Shown here: positions 26,879 to 35,596 of the stretch, one piece after another
Layout of the letters: every line of letters begins with the position of its first letter
Position numbering within the stretch: position 1 is the first letter of the stretch
From: Rhizobium bangladeshense
Lineage (GTDB): Bacteria > Pseudomonadota > Alphaproteobacteria > Rhizobiales > Rhizobiaceae
NCBI RefSeq assembly: GCF_017357245.1
Contig: NZ_CP071614.1
Coordinates: 186,001 to 250,000 of the forward strand
DNA: 64,000 nt
Direction: 5' to 3'
Notes under the pieces: model-generated
What the model was told of the DNA's origin: nothing
The model's input: only the letters and a program-made list of their open reading frames with translations
Databases searched by the model: none
Position numbers and translations under genes: made by a program

Positions 26879-27141
26879 GCGACAATCATTCCTCATCCGC
26901 CTTGAGCACATATAGCCGGATTGTCTTCATCGCCTTCGCCGCGATCGCTCTGGGGCTCATCGCCTACGAGCACCGCGTGCACCTTCTTGGCATCCTGCCC
27001 TGGTTCCTGATCTTGGCTTGCCCGCTGATGCACCTGTTCATGCATCACGGCCATCATGGCCATGGCGGCTATCCCGGACATGACCATGCCCGTCACCGGG
27101 CGGGTACGGTACGACCGAACAAGGAGACGGGCGATGTCTGA
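26875..27141 (+). CDS. DUF2933 family small membrane protein
   Basis: This 88-residue protein has two hydrophobic stretches (about 15-32 and 37-52), with the second ending in [20 protein letters not shown], the Cys/Met/His-rich DUF2933 signature, followed by a polar tail. It is likely an inner-membrane metal-binding accessory; the family is regularly found with copper ATPases. It overlaps its neighbours on both sides, so translation is coupled. Confidence 0.78.
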   Translation: MSDNHSSSALSTYSRIVFIAFAAIALGLIAYEHRVHLLGILPWFLILACPLMHLFMHHGHHGHGGYPGHDHARHRAGTVRPNKETGDV

Positions 27142-27811
27142 CACCTCGGCATACGGGCTCTGGAGCCTCGTAATCATCAATTCCGTTGTTTTCATCGTGT
27201 TTGCAGCAAGCTTCACCAAACTCGAAACAAAACGGGATTGGCGTTCCCTTGGCGCCTTCTCCGCCTTCATCGTCGCGCTCTTCACCGAGATGTACGGTTT
27301 CCCGCTGACCATATACCTGTTGACCGGTTGGCTAGGGCGGCAGTTCCCCGGCGTTGACTTTTGGTCGCATGACGCTGGTCACCTGCTGGAAATGATGTTC
27401 GGCTGGCGGGTCAACCCGCATTTCGGGCCGTTCCATCTCGCAAGCACCGTGCTGATCATCGCCGGCTTCTGGCTGCTCGCCTCGAGCTGGCATGTGCTCT
27501 ACGCCGCCCAGCGCGAGCATCGCCTCGCGACCACCGGTCCCTATGCTCGCGTCCGGCACCCGCAATACGATGCTTTCGTCTTGATCATGTTCGGCTTCCT
27601 GCTGCAGTGGCCGACGCTGGTGACGCTCGCAATGTTCCCGCTTTTAGTCTGGATCTATGTGCGGCTGGCGAAGCGGGAGGAGGAGGCTTCTCGGGCTGAG
27701 TTCGGGGCGAGGTGGGAGGCCTATGCCAGGGCGGTCCCCCGGTTCCTTCCAAAATTCGACCGGGGAACGGACGCCGCCGGAACTCGTCGGGGAGGAACGG
27801 TCCATGACTGA
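27134..27811 (+). CDS. isoprenylcysteine carboxylmethyltransferase family protein
   Basis: This 225-residue membrane protein has about five helices and an ICMT/PEMT-like C-terminal core: [19 protein letters not shown], then [20 protein letters not shown]. This family binds S-adenosylmethionine or has lost that activity; bacterial members have varied or unknown substrates. AAGGAG lies 7 bases before ATG 27134. The gene overlaps both the DUF2933 gene and the copper ATPase gene, so it is a fixed member of this operon. Confidence 0.78.
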   Translation: MSDTSAYGLWSLVIINSVVFIVFAASFTKLETKRDWRSLGAFSAFIVALFTEMYGFPLTIYLLTGWLGRQFPGVDFWSHDAGHLLEMMFGWRVNPHFGPFHLASTVLIIAGFWLLASSWHVLYAAQREHRLATTGPYARVRHPQYDAFVLIMFGFLLQWPTLVTLAMFPLLVWIYVRLAKREEEASRAEFGARWEAYARAVPRFLPKFDRGTDAAGTRRGGTVHD

Positions 27812-30038
27812 TCATCACATGAACGAAGGGCCAGCGCGCTCCCACGGTGCGTATCCTTTCCACGGCGAGAAGGCGCCCATCGCAGGGGCGGGCGTGAGGC
27901 CGGAGCCACGGGAAGGCGTGATCTATACCTGCCCGATGCATCCGCAGATCAGGAAGCTCGGCCCCGGCACATGTCCGATCTGCGGCATGACGCTGGAGCC
28001 GGAGGTCGCGACCATGGAGTCCGGGCCGAGCGCCGAACTCGTCGACATGACGCGGCGGTTCTGGACCGGCCTCGTGCTGACCCTGCCGGTGCTTGCTCTT
28101 GAGATGGGCGGCCATCTCACCAACCTGCACATGTTGCTCGGCCCGCAGCTTTCGAACTGGATCCAGCTCGTTTTGGCGACTCCCGTCGTGCTCTGGGCGG
28201 GATGGCCGTTTTTCGAAAGAGCCTGGGCATCGCTCGTCAACCGCAGCCTCAACATGTTTACGCTGATCGCGATGGGAACCGGCGTCGCCTGGATCTACAG
28301 CGTTGTCGCCACGGTCGCACCCGGCGCTTTTCCGGCCACCTTCCGTGCCGGCGATGGTTCCGTGGCAATCTACTTCGAGGCGGCCTCAGTCATCGCCGTC
28401 CTCGTGCTGCTGGGGCAGGTGCTGGAACTCAGGGCGCGGGAGCAGACCGGCGGTGCCATCCGAGCGCTGCTCGATCTTGCGCCCAAGACGGCCCGCCGAG
28501 TGAGGGAGGACGGCTCGGACGAGGATGTCGGACTCGAGGTCATCGCGGTCGGCGACCGCCTGCGGGTCCGGCCCGGCGAGAAGGTGCCGGTCGACGGCGA
28601 GCTGATCGAGGGACGCAGTTCAGTCGACGAATCCATGATCACCGGCGAATCCATGCCGGTCACCAAGGAGGTCGGAGCGAAGCTGATCGGCGGTACGCTC
28701 AATCAAAGCGGCGGCTTTGTCATGCGGGCGGGCAAGGTTGGGCGCGACACCATGCTGGCGCAGATCGTACGAATGGTTGCGGACGCTCAGCGCTCCCGCG
28801 CGCCGATCCAGCGTCTCGCCGACCAGGTGTCAGGCTGGTTTGTCCCGGTCGTAATCCTCATTGCCATCGCGGCCTTCGTCGCATGGGGGATTTGGGGGCC
28901 GGAGCCGCGCTTCGCCCATGGCCTCGTCGCCGCCGTCGCCGTGCTGATCATCGCATGCCCTTGTGCTCTGGGGCTGGCCACCCCGATGTCGATCATGGTG
29001 GGTGTCGGGCGTGGGGCGGGGATGGGCGTGCTCATCAAGAACGCCGAGGCATTGGAGCGCTTTGAGAAGATCGACACGCTAGTGGTAGACAAGACCGGCA
29101 CGCTGACTGAGGGCCGGCCAAAGGTCACGGCGCTGAAGACCGTCGGCGACTTTGAGCAGACTGAGCTTCTCAGGCTGGCCGCCACCCTCGAGCGCGCCAG
29201 CGAGCATCCGCTTGCTGCAGCCATCGTCGCCGCAGCCAAGGACCGAAATATCACGCTCGGCGAGGCTAGCGAGTTCGACAGTCCCGTCGGCAAGGGCGTC
29301 ACCGGAGTTGTCGATGGCCGAAAGCTGGTCATCGGAAGCCACCGCATCATGGGAGAGGCGGGTATCGATCTGTCGGCGCTGATGGCCGACGCCGAGACGC
29401 TGCGCGGCGAGGCGGCGACCGTGATCTACGTTGCTGTCGACGGCAATCTCGGGGGCCTCATCGCCATCGCCGATCCGGTCAAGGCGACAACTCCGGCGGC
29501 GCTCCGTTCGCTAAAGGAGGCAAACATCCGCGTCGTCATGCTCACCGGCGACAACAGGACGACGGCGCAGGCGGTAGCAAGAAGCCTCGGCATCGACGAG
29601 CTGGAGGCCGAGATCCTGCCGGAGGACAAGGGCAGGGTGGTCGCCAGACTCCGGGGAGAGGGGCGCATTGTCGCAATGGCGGGAGACGGGGTCAACGACG
29701 CGCCCGCACTGGCCGCAGCCGACGTCGGCATCGCGATGGGCACGGGAACGGACGTCGCAATGGAAAGTGCCGGCGTCACGCTGTTGAAGGGTGACCTGCA
29801 AGGTATTGCGAGGGCTCGCAAGCTCAGCCACGCCACTATGAGCAACATCCGCCAGAACTTGTTCTTTGCCTTCATTTACAACGCAGCCGGCGTGCCCATC
29901 GCGGCGGGTGTGCTCTATCCCGGCTTCGGACTGCTGCTGTCGCCGATTATTGCCGCAGCCGCCATGGCGCTATCTTCGGTAAGCGTCATTGCCAACTCTC
30001 TCAGGCTGCGCCGTTTGTCGATCGACCAGCTCGACTGA
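27804..30038 (+). CDS. copA: copper-translocating P-type ATPase
   Basis: This 744-residue P1B ATPase has no HMA domain; instead the N terminus carries a heavy-metal-binding motif ([20 protein letters not shown]). Seen in order are eight helices, TGES at 280-283, the Cu(I) site CPC at 385-387, DKTGT with Asp429, SEHPLA near 465, [16 protein letters not shown], and the last-helix signature [15 protein letters not shown]. It exports Cu+ to the periplasm. The start at 27804 has GGAGG upstream and overlaps the ICMT gene; the extension to 27657 is inside that gene. The operon may be under oxygen control through the anaerobox. Confidence 0.92.
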   Translation: MTDHHMNEGPARSHGAYPFHGEKAPIAGAGVRPEPREGVIYTCPMHPQIRKLGPGTCPICGMTLEPEVATMESGPSAELVDMTRRFWTGLVLTLPVLALEMGGHLTNLHMLLGPQLSNWIQLVLATPVVLWAGWPFFERAWASLVNRSLNMFTLIAMGTGVAWIYSVVATVAPGAFPATFRAGDGSVAIYFEAASVIAVLVLLGQVLELRAREQTGGAIRALLDLAPKTARRVREDGSDEDVGLEVIAVGDRLRVRPGEKVPVDGELIEGRSSVDESMITGESMPVTKEVGAKLIGGTLNQSGGFVMRAGKVGRDTMLAQIVRMVADAQRSRAPIQRLADQVSGWFVPVVILIAIAAFVAWGIWGPEPRFAHGLVAAVAVLIIACPCALGLATPMSIMVGVGRGAGMGVLIKNAEALERFEKIDTLVVDKTGTLTEGRPKVTALKTVGDFEQTELLRLAATLERASEHPLAAAIVAAAKDRNITLGEASEFDSPVGKGVTGVVDGRKLVIGSHRIMGEAGIDLSALMADAETLRGEAATVIYVAVDGNLGGLIAIADPVKATTPAALRSLKEANIRVVMLTGDNRTTAQAVARSLGIDELEAEILPEDKGRVVARLRGEGRIVAMAGDGVNDAPALAAADVGIAMGTGTDVAMESAGVTLLKGDLQGIARARKLSHATMSNIRQNLFFAFIYNAAGVPIAAGVLYPGFGLLLSPIIAAAAMALSSVSVIANSLRLRRLSIDQLD

Positions 30039-30122
30039 CCCGGGTTCGCCGGGCAGGCATTCGAATTCCGCCGGTCCCGGGTCAGGGACGGGCGGATACA
30101 ACCAAGCAAAAGGAGAAACGAC

Positions 30123-30557
30123 ATGAGAACGAGAAGACTTGCGGGCGCGGGCCTACTGGTCGTGGCCATTGCCGCCGGCAATGCCGGGTTTGCGTTCGCG
30201 CAGACGAACGGGGCCGATCCGCATCATCCTGCGAATGGATCTGAGGGCGCCTCTCCTGCGGGAGCGGAGCAGACGAGTGGACAAGGCCAGGAGGCCATGC
30301 CCGATGCCGGCTCGATGCCCAGCCAAATGATGGGCCAGGGAATGATGATGCACCCCGGCATGACGGGCGGCATGCCACCGATGGGCATGCGCGGACAGAT
30401 GATGAAGATCATGTTCGCGATCGCTGACAGCGATGGGGATGGGGCGCTGTCCTTCGAGGAGGCTACGGCCATCCACAAGCGCATTTTCGACAGCGTCGAC
30501 GCCAACAGCGACGGCAAGGTCACACGCGAGGAGACGCAGGCTTTCTGGCGACCGTAG
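30123..30557 (+). CDS. secreted Met-rich EF-hand protein
   Basis: This 144-residue protein has a signal peptide (to about residue 26, FAFAQ), a methionine-rich middle (MPSQMMGQGMMMHPGMTGGM) and two EF-hand loops near the C terminus, DSDGDGALSFEE and DANSDGKVTREE. The Met clusters are typical of periplasmic Cu(I)-binding proteins; the EF-hands should bind Ca2+. It lies 84 bases after the copper ATPase and probably acts as a periplasmic copper buffer. The function is inferred from composition. Confidence 0.75.
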   Translation: MRTRRLAGAGLLVVAIAAGNAGFAFAQTNGADPHHPANGSEGASPAGAEQTSGQGQEAMPDAGSMPSQMMGQGMMMHPGMTGGMPPMGMRGQMMKIMFAIADSDGDGALSFEEATAIHKRIFDSVDANSDGKVTREETQAFWRP

Positions 30558-30629
30558 GTGGTTTACTAGCAGTCGCGGAGCCTCCCGGAATATGATAGTT
30601 TAAAACGGCATTGACCACGGGAGGGGAAG

Positions 30630-30992
30630 ATGCGCCGCATCCTTCTGTCTCTGATATTGTGCGTCCACTCCGCATCGATGTCGGCCGCATCAGGCGTTTT
30701 CCACACGACTGCGTTCGAGGGCGGTCGGTCGGTGAGCCTCAGTTTGACGGAAGGTGGACCGGCCGACGATCCCGCTTTCGACTTCGACGTCGTCATCACG
30801 CTGTCAGAAATCGACGGCGGCGGAGCGGTGCTCTATCGGGACGAAGGAAGGCATGGCGCGAGTGTGCGCTGCGTTTCACCTGCCACGGTGCGCGTGAATT
30901 CTGCCGAATATGCAGTCGATATTTCCGCCCTGCCGGGGACCGACTGGAAGCACGATCTCTGGGCGACGCTCTGCACCGCCCCTGCTTCCTGA
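30630..30992 (+). CDS. secreted hypothetical protein
   Basis: This 120-residue protein has a signal peptide (MRRILLSLILCVHSAS) and a mature beta-rich part with two cysteines (VRCVSPA, ATLCTAP) that could form a disulfide. GGGAGGGG precedes the ATG. No family is recognised and no metal motif is obvious. It is the last plus-strand gene before the convergent copper operon. Confidence 0.55.
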   Translation: MRRILLSLILCVHSASMSAASGVFHTTAFEGGRSVSLSLTEGGPADDPAFDFDVVITLSEIDGGGAVLYRDEGRHGASVRCVSPATVRVNSAEYAVDISALPGTDWKHDLWATLCTAPAS

Positions 30993-31120
30993 GCGCTAGA
31001 GCATCCCCGTAATTCGTATCGATTGTCGGAAAGCCTGACGTTCGGGATTGAAAAATTAGAGCGTCGCTTCTGCGCCCCGAATGGACCCGCGCGCTCTGGT
31101 ACGGCCGGCCAGTCGCGGCG

Positions 31121-31498
31121 TCAACCCTTTCGCGGACGAACCTCCATGAACAGGTAGGGTGCGCCAGCTCCCAAGGGAACAGCATAGACGTCATAGGACG
31201 CCTGCGGGTCGTCACCCATCCCCAGGGAGCCGGGCGGCATGCCCGCCACCGCGAGCCCCCGGAGCGGCGGTCGCTCCGACAGCAGGCGCCGGACAGGATC
31301 GAGCGGCACGTGTCCCTCGAGGTAATATTCCTCGACCACGGCCGTGTGGCATCCCTCCAGGTCGACAGGCACGCCCAGCCGCGCCTTGACCGCGGCAAGG
31401 TCGTCTGTATCGCGGGCCTCGACGGAAAATCCCGCCGCCGCCATTGCCTTCGACCATTCATGGCAGCAACCGCAGTTCGGATCCTTGTAGACGATCAT
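31121..31498 (-). CDS. DUF411 metal-binding protein lacking its signal peptide
   Basis: This 125-residue DUF411 protein has the Cys cluster YKDPNCGCCHEW (Cys9, Cys11, Cys12, His13), GCHTAVVEEYYLEGHVP and GMPPGSLGMG, all family hallmarks. DUF411 proteins are normally exported copper- or silver-binding proteins of about 150 residues. Here the in-frame sequence upstream encodes a signal peptide interrupted by TAG at 31523-31525, so translation from ATG 31498 gives a cytoplasmic product, if any. It is the last gene of the minus-strand copper operon. Confidence 0.75.
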   Translation of the reverse strand: MIVYKDPNCGCCHEWSKAMAAAGFSVEARDTDDLAAVKARLGVPVDLEGCHTAVVEEYYLEGHVPLDPVRRLLSERPPLRGLAVAGMPPGSLGMGDDPQASYDVYAVPLGAGAPYLFMEVRPRKG

Positions 31499-31582
31499 CT
31501 TTGCCGGCGCGGCGGCGAAGGCCTAGCCGCTGCGCAATGCCAGCGCGGAAATCGCCATCGCAATGAAGCTTCTCCTATGCAT
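31499..31582 (-). pseudogene. DUF411 signal-peptide segment broken by an amber codon
   Basis: Read from ATG 31582 in frame with the DUF411 gene, the minus strand gives MHRRSFIAMAISALALRSG, stop (TAG, 31525-31523), AFAAAPAK, then the DUF411 Met. A single base change of the TAG would restore a complete signal peptide with an A-x-A cleavage site. Confidence 0.7.
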
Positions 31583-31639
31583 CGTCTCCACTCCTCTTCC
31601 GCTGCCGCCCGGACGCGGATCCGGGCGGCAGGAGTTCAA

Positions 31640-31927
31640 CTATTTAACTTCGGTGACCGTCAGCTTACCGTTCACGCGTTCGGCGACGAACTCGATGCTG
31701 GAGCCTTCCTTCAGCTTGTCGATGATAGCTGGATCCTCGACCCGGAAGACCATCGTCATCGCGGGCATGTCGAGGTTCTTCAGGTCCTCGTGCTTGATGG
31801 TGACCTTTTTCGCCTTGGCGTCGACCTTGTTGACGACGCCTTTGGTGAACTCCTCAGCAAACGCACCGAAGGCCGCACTGACGGAGAGCAGGGCGGCTAG
31901 ACTGATTTTGATCATCGTAGTTTTCAT
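31640..31927 (-). CDS. CusF-like periplasmic copper chaperone
   Basis: This 95-residue protein has a signal peptide ending near AFAEE and a small OB-type beta barrel. The CusF metal site is recognisable: His46 (TIKHEDLKNLDMP) with Met57 and Met59 in MPAMTMVF; the Trp that caps Cu(I) in E. coli CusF is not at the usual place. It binds Cu(I)/Ag(I) in the periplasm and hands it on. It sits 21 bases after the cupredoxin gene in the copper operon. Confidence 0.85.
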   Translation of the reverse strand: MKTTMIKISLAALLSVSAAFGAFAEEFTKGVVNKVDAKAKKVTIKHEDLKNLDMPAMTMVFRVEDPAIIDKLKEGSSIEFVAERVNGKLTVTEVK

Positions 31928-31948
31928 ATTCGTGGCTCCTTGTTGGGA

Positions 31949-32428
31949 TTATTTCCCGGCGACGCTGACGTCGCCGTGCATGCCGGCTTCGTAATGACCG
32001 GGGATCAGGCACGCGAATTTGAACTCGCCGTCGGTGGTGAATTTCCAGACGATCTCGCCGGATTGACCGGCCGGAAGGCGGATGGAATTGGGATCGGCAT
32101 GTTCCATTTCCGGGAACTTCTCCATGACCTTCTTGTGCTCCAGGATCTTGTCTTCTTGATCGAGCACGAACTCGTGGTCGACGGTGCCGGCGTTCTTGAT
32201 CGCAATCTTGACCGTCTGTCCCTTGCGGACATTGAAGACGGCGGGCGTGAACAACATCTTCCCGTCGTCGGTTTCCTTCATCGTGACGCGGATCGTCTGT
32301 GTTGCCTTGGCCTTGTCCCCAGGCTCTCCGACCGCCATTTTTTCACCGTGACCGCCGGCATGATTGCCGGAGGCGAGGGCAGGAGTTGCGAGCGCTGCAA
32401 GCGCCAGTGCCAATACATAATTCTTCAT
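31949..32428 (-). CDS. cupredoxin-domain copper-binding protein
   Basis: This 159-residue protein has a signal peptide (to about 19, ALAS), a His/Gly-rich linker, and a plastocyanin-like domain. The four type 1 copper ligands are visible as His85 (GTVDHEFVL), Cys140, His145 and Met150 (FACLIPGHYEAGM). It probably binds or shuttles copper in the periplasm for the multicopper oxidase encoded upstream. CopI-type copper resistance proteins have this design. Confidence 0.85.
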   Translation of the reverse strand: MKNYVLALALAALATPALASGNHAGGHGEKMAVGEPGDKAKATQTIRVTMKETDDGKMLFTPAVFNVRKGQTVKIAIKNAGTVDHEFVLDQEDKILEHKKVMEKFPEMEHADPNSIRLPAGQSGEIVWKFTTDGEFKFACLIPGHYEAGMHGDVSVAGK

Positions 32429-32461
32429 GTGTAGATCCTTTTTGATGTGGGATGTTGAACC

Positions 32462-33808
32462 TCAGCCATTCGTCGGCTTCGGCGTGATTTGCGTCTTCGC
32501 GTCTTTGGCCTTGGTCGCGTCCGGCAGTTCGCCGGTCCACTCCCAGGCCTGCGTCCCGGGCGGGTTCTCGTACCAGCCCGGATCGGAGTAATCGTCCGCC
32601 GAGATGCCCTCGCGGACCTTCACAACCGAAAACATGCCGCCCATCTCGATCGGGCCATGGGGCCCCCAGCCGGTCATCATGGGAATGGTGTTCTCGGGAA
32701 TGGGCATCTCCATTTCGCCCATGTCGGCCATGCCCTTGGTGCCCATAGGCATGTAGTCCGGCTGAAGCTTCCTGATCTTCTCGGCAACCTTCGACTTATC
32801 CGCTCCGATGAAGGTCGGGATGTCGTGACCCATGGCGTTCATCGTGTGATGCGATTTGTGACAGTGAATGGCCCAGTCCCCGAGATATTTGGCGTCGAAC
32901 TCGTAGGCGCGCATGGCGCCTACCGGGATGTCGATGCTGACTTCCGGCCAGCGCGCCTCCGGGCGGACCCAGCCGCCATCCGTGCAGGTTACCTCGAAGT
33001 CGTAGCCATGCATGTGGATGGGATGGTTGGTCATCGTCAGGTTGCCGACGCGCACGCGCACTCGATCGTTCCTGGAAACGACGAGCGGGCTGATGTCTGG
33101 AAACACGCGGCTGTTCCAGCACCACATGTTGAAATCGATCATTTCCATGACGCGCGGCACGTAGGAGCCGGGATCGATGTCGTAGGCGTTGAGCAGGAAG
33201 ACGAAGTCGCGGTCGACGCGCATGAACGTCGGGTCCTTGGGATGAACGACGAAGAAGCCCATCATGCCCATGGCCATCTGCACCATCTCGTCGGAATGCG
33301 GGTGATACATGAAGGTGCCCGATTTCACGAGGTCGAACTCGTAAACGTAAGTCTTGCCAACAGGGATGTGCGGCTGGGTCAACCCGCCGACGCCGTCCAT
33401 GCCCGACGGCAGTATCATGCCGTGCCAGTGGATCGTGGTGTGTTCCGGCAGCTTATTGGTGACGAAGATGCGCACCCGGTCGCCTTCGACCGCCTCGATC
33501 GTCGGACCTGGAGATTGGCCGTTATACCCCCAGAGATATGCCGTCATGCCGTCGGCCATCTCGCGTTCGACCGGCTCGGCTACGAGGTGGAACTCCTTGA
33601 CGCCGTTGTTCATCCGGTGGGGCAGGGTCCAGCCGTTGAGGGTGACGACCGGCTGATAGTCCGGACCGGAGGTCGGGTGGAGCGGCGGCTGCATGTCCGC
33701 CGATTCCATTGTCGGGGCATCGGGCAGACCCATCGCCGAGGTTTTCGTCCATGCGCCCGTCGCCAGCAGCGCTGCGCTCGCACCGAACAGTTGTCGTCTG
33801 TTGAACAT
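32462..33808 (-). CDS. multicopper oxidase (copper oxidase)
   Basis: This 448-residue exported oxidase has a Tat-type signal (NRRQLFGASAAL) and all four copper-ligand clusters: His127-Trp-His129, His169-Pro-His171, HPIHMH at 262-267, and HCHKSHHTM at 315-323, which contains the type 1 Cys and the coupling ligands. A Met-rich C-terminal segment (KGMADMGEMEMPIPENTIPM) follows. It should oxidise Cu(I) to Cu(II) in the periplasm. ATG 33808 is chosen because AGGAA precedes it and the Tat motif starts there. It lies 14 bases after the TolC-like gene. Confidence 0.88.
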   Translation of the reverse strand: MFNRRQLFGASAALLATGAWTKTSAMGLPDAPTMESADMQPPLHPTSGPDYQPVVTLNGWTLPHRMNNGVKEFHLVAEPVEREMADGMTAYLWGYNGQSPGPTIEAVEGDRVRIFVTNKLPEHTTIHWHGMILPSGMDGVGGLTQPHIPVGKTYVYEFDLVKSGTFMYHPHSDEMVQMAMGMMGFFVVHPKDPTFMRVDRDFVFLLNAYDIDPGSYVPRVMEMIDFNMWCWNSRVFPDISPLVVSRNDRVRVRVGNLTMTNHPIHMHGYDFEVTCTDGGWVRPEARWPEVSIDIPVGAMRAYEFDAKYLGDWAIHCHKSHHTMNAMGHDIPTFIGADKSKVAEKIRKLQPDYMPMGTKGMADMGEMEMPIPENTIPMMTGWGPHGPIEMGGMFSVVKVREGISADDYSDPGWYENPPGTQAWEWTGELPDATKAKDAKTQITPKPTNG

Positions 33809-33822
33809 GGTGGGTTCCTTTC

Positions 33823-35286
33823 TCAATGGCCGCCACCGCTGTCGCCGGAGACAGCGGCGACTTCGGTCTCTGCCGATGCGTTGGTCGCGCCGCCGCCGTA
33901 GATCGCAGGCGCGAGATTGGCCTCCGCGAGCCAGAAGTCGCGCTTCGCGTTGACGGAAAGCAGGATAGAGTTGATCTTGTCGCGCGTGTCGGTGAGCAGC
34001 TCGAAGGTGTTGGTGATCATGCCGTTGTAGGTCAGCAGGGATTCCTCCTCGACCTTGGTACGCAGCGGCACGACATTATTGCGGTAGTGGCGCGCGATGT
34101 CATAGTTCGAACGGTACGCCTCGTAGGCCGAACGTGCTTCCGAGCGGACATTGACGGCCTTTTCCGCCAGCTGGTTCGCCGCCCGCATGTATGCGAGCTC
34201 GGCCTTGCGCATCCGCGCCTTGCCGGTGTCGAAGATCGGGATCATGAATTCCAGCTCGACCTGGCCGGTCGTTCTGGTCTTCTTCTCGTCGTCCTCGATT
34301 TCCCGTTCCGTTTCGAAGCCCGTCAGGATTTCGAGATCTGTCACATAGCGTGTCGCTTCGGTGAGCCCGTAGGACTTGGCTGTCGCCTCTAGTTCGAGCT
34401 TCGCCACCTGAAGGTCGATGCGGTTCCTCAGAGCCTCCGCCTCGATGGTGTCGCGTCTGACGACGGCCCTGGGCAGCGGCGGCAGGCTGTTCGGGACTTG
34501 GTAATCCAGGTCTGATCCCCAGAGACCCATCATCCGCGTCAGGTCCTCCTTGGCAAGACGTGCCGCCAGGCGGGCCTTCGCGGTCTCACCGGCGAGCTCG
34601 GCGACGAACACATGTTCGCGTGCCTGCGCGCCTTTGGTCATTGCACCGGTCTCGCCAAGCTTCTCCGCAAGTTCTGAAGCGGCGTCCGCCGTCGCCTGGG
34701 CGCGTTGCAGCTGCCCGACGTTTTCCCAGGCCGCCACCGCGCCGATCCAGGCGCGCCGCGTCTCTGCGGCCACCTCCAGCGTTCTTACGGCGGCGGTCAA
34801 TTGCGCCTGTCGGAAGCGGGTATCGGCGATCGCTATGTCGCGTTTTCTCGTTGCAAGGGCCAGGATGTTCGTCGTGATCATTCCCTCGATCGTCTTGAAC
34901 GCCTCCAGTTCAGGTGTGCCGATACCTGTCGTACCGATGGAAACGGTCGGGTTGATGAGCATCGTCGACTGCCAGGCATCCGCCGCGCTGTCGCCGAGAT
35001 CGGCGTAGGCGGCCTGGAGGCCCTTATTGTTGAGCAGGGCGATCTGGACGGCCGTCTCGGCGTCGAGGACCTTCTTTCTCGCGAGTAGACTCTTGACCTC
35101 AGCGGAGGCAGACCGGGCCTGGTTCTGGTTCTGGATCCAGACCGTCTGCTTCGCGGTCGCGATCGCGGTTTTGTCCGCCACGGAGGCGAAGCCTGCTTGC
35201 TTGCTCGAATATTCAGCGCCGCTGACGCAGCCACCGAGGGCGATCGGCAATAGGGCCATCATTGCGAGCTTCCTGATCGAAGTCAT
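33823..35286 (-). CDS. TolC-family outer-membrane lipoprotein
   Basis: This 487-residue protein has a lipobox (PIALGGC) after MTSIRKLAMMAL and long alternating helical stretches of the outer-membrane-factor type (LAEKAVNVRSEARSAYEAYR near the C-terminal half). Such trimers form the outer channel of efflux systems. There is no RND pump or membrane-fusion protein in the operon, so it may pair with a remote Cus-like pump or handle periplasmic copper alone. The start overlaps the stop of the small lipoprotein gene (ATGA). Confidence 0.85.
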   Translation of the reverse strand: MTSIRKLAMMALLPIALGGCVSGAEYSSKQAGFASVADKTAIATAKQTVWIQNQNQARSASAEVKSLLARKKVLDAETAVQIALLNNKGLQAAYADLGDSAADAWQSTMLINPTVSIGTTGIGTPELEAFKTIEGMITTNILALATRKRDIAIADTRFRQAQLTAAVRTLEVAAETRRAWIGAVAAWENVGQLQRAQATADAASELAEKLGETGAMTKGAQAREHVFVAELAGETAKARLAARLAKEDLTRMMGLWGSDLDYQVPNSLPPLPRAVVRRDTIEAEALRNRIDLQVAKLELEATAKSYGLTEATRYVTDLEILTGFETEREIEDDEKKTRTTGQVELEFMIPIFDTGKARMRKAELAYMRAANQLAEKAVNVRSEARSAYEAYRSNYDIARHYRNNVVPLRTKVEEESLLTYNGMITNTFELLTDTRDKINSILLSVNAKRDFWLAEANLAPAIYGGGATNASAETEVAAVSGDSGGGH

Positions 35287-35507
35287 GAAGCATCTCCATC
35301 CGCTGGAGATTGTCGGTCGTTCTGTTGTCGCCATGGCTTTGGATCGGCCGGCTGGCGGGCGACATAATCCGAAATCGGCGATCGATATCGAGCGGCAGGG
35401 GCTATCGGCGCCTGCTGCACCTCGTCCAATGCGACGACGTTAGGGGGAGTGGACGCGCAGGCGGCCGCAATCAGCGGCAACCCCAGCGCCAATAGGAAAG
35501 GTCTCAT
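35283..35507 (-). CDS. small lipoprotein of the copper operon
   Basis: This 74-residue protein starts MRPFLLALGLPLIAAACAS, a lipoprotein signal with Cys at 17, and has a short Pro/Ala/Gln-rich hydrophilic tail with no domain. It is translationally coupled to the TolC-like gene (ATGA overlap). Such short lipoproteins often sit beside copper-type TolC genes. Function unknown. Confidence 0.7.
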   Translation of the reverse strand: MRPFLLALGLPLIAAACASTPPNVVALDEVQQAPIAPAARYRSPISDYVARQPADPKPWRQQNDRQSPADGDAS

Positions 35508-35596
35508 TTTTTAAGAATCCGAATATCAAGCTACGGGCGGCGCGCACGCAAAGTTCGCGCGCCGTACGGGCCCGTTCGAAACGGGTGGATCCCTAT

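Noticed and set aside
31499..31582. Selenocysteine or programmed read-through at the DUF411 leader stop
   Set aside because: The codon is TAG, not TGA, and no stem-loop or related signal follows; decay or error is simpler.
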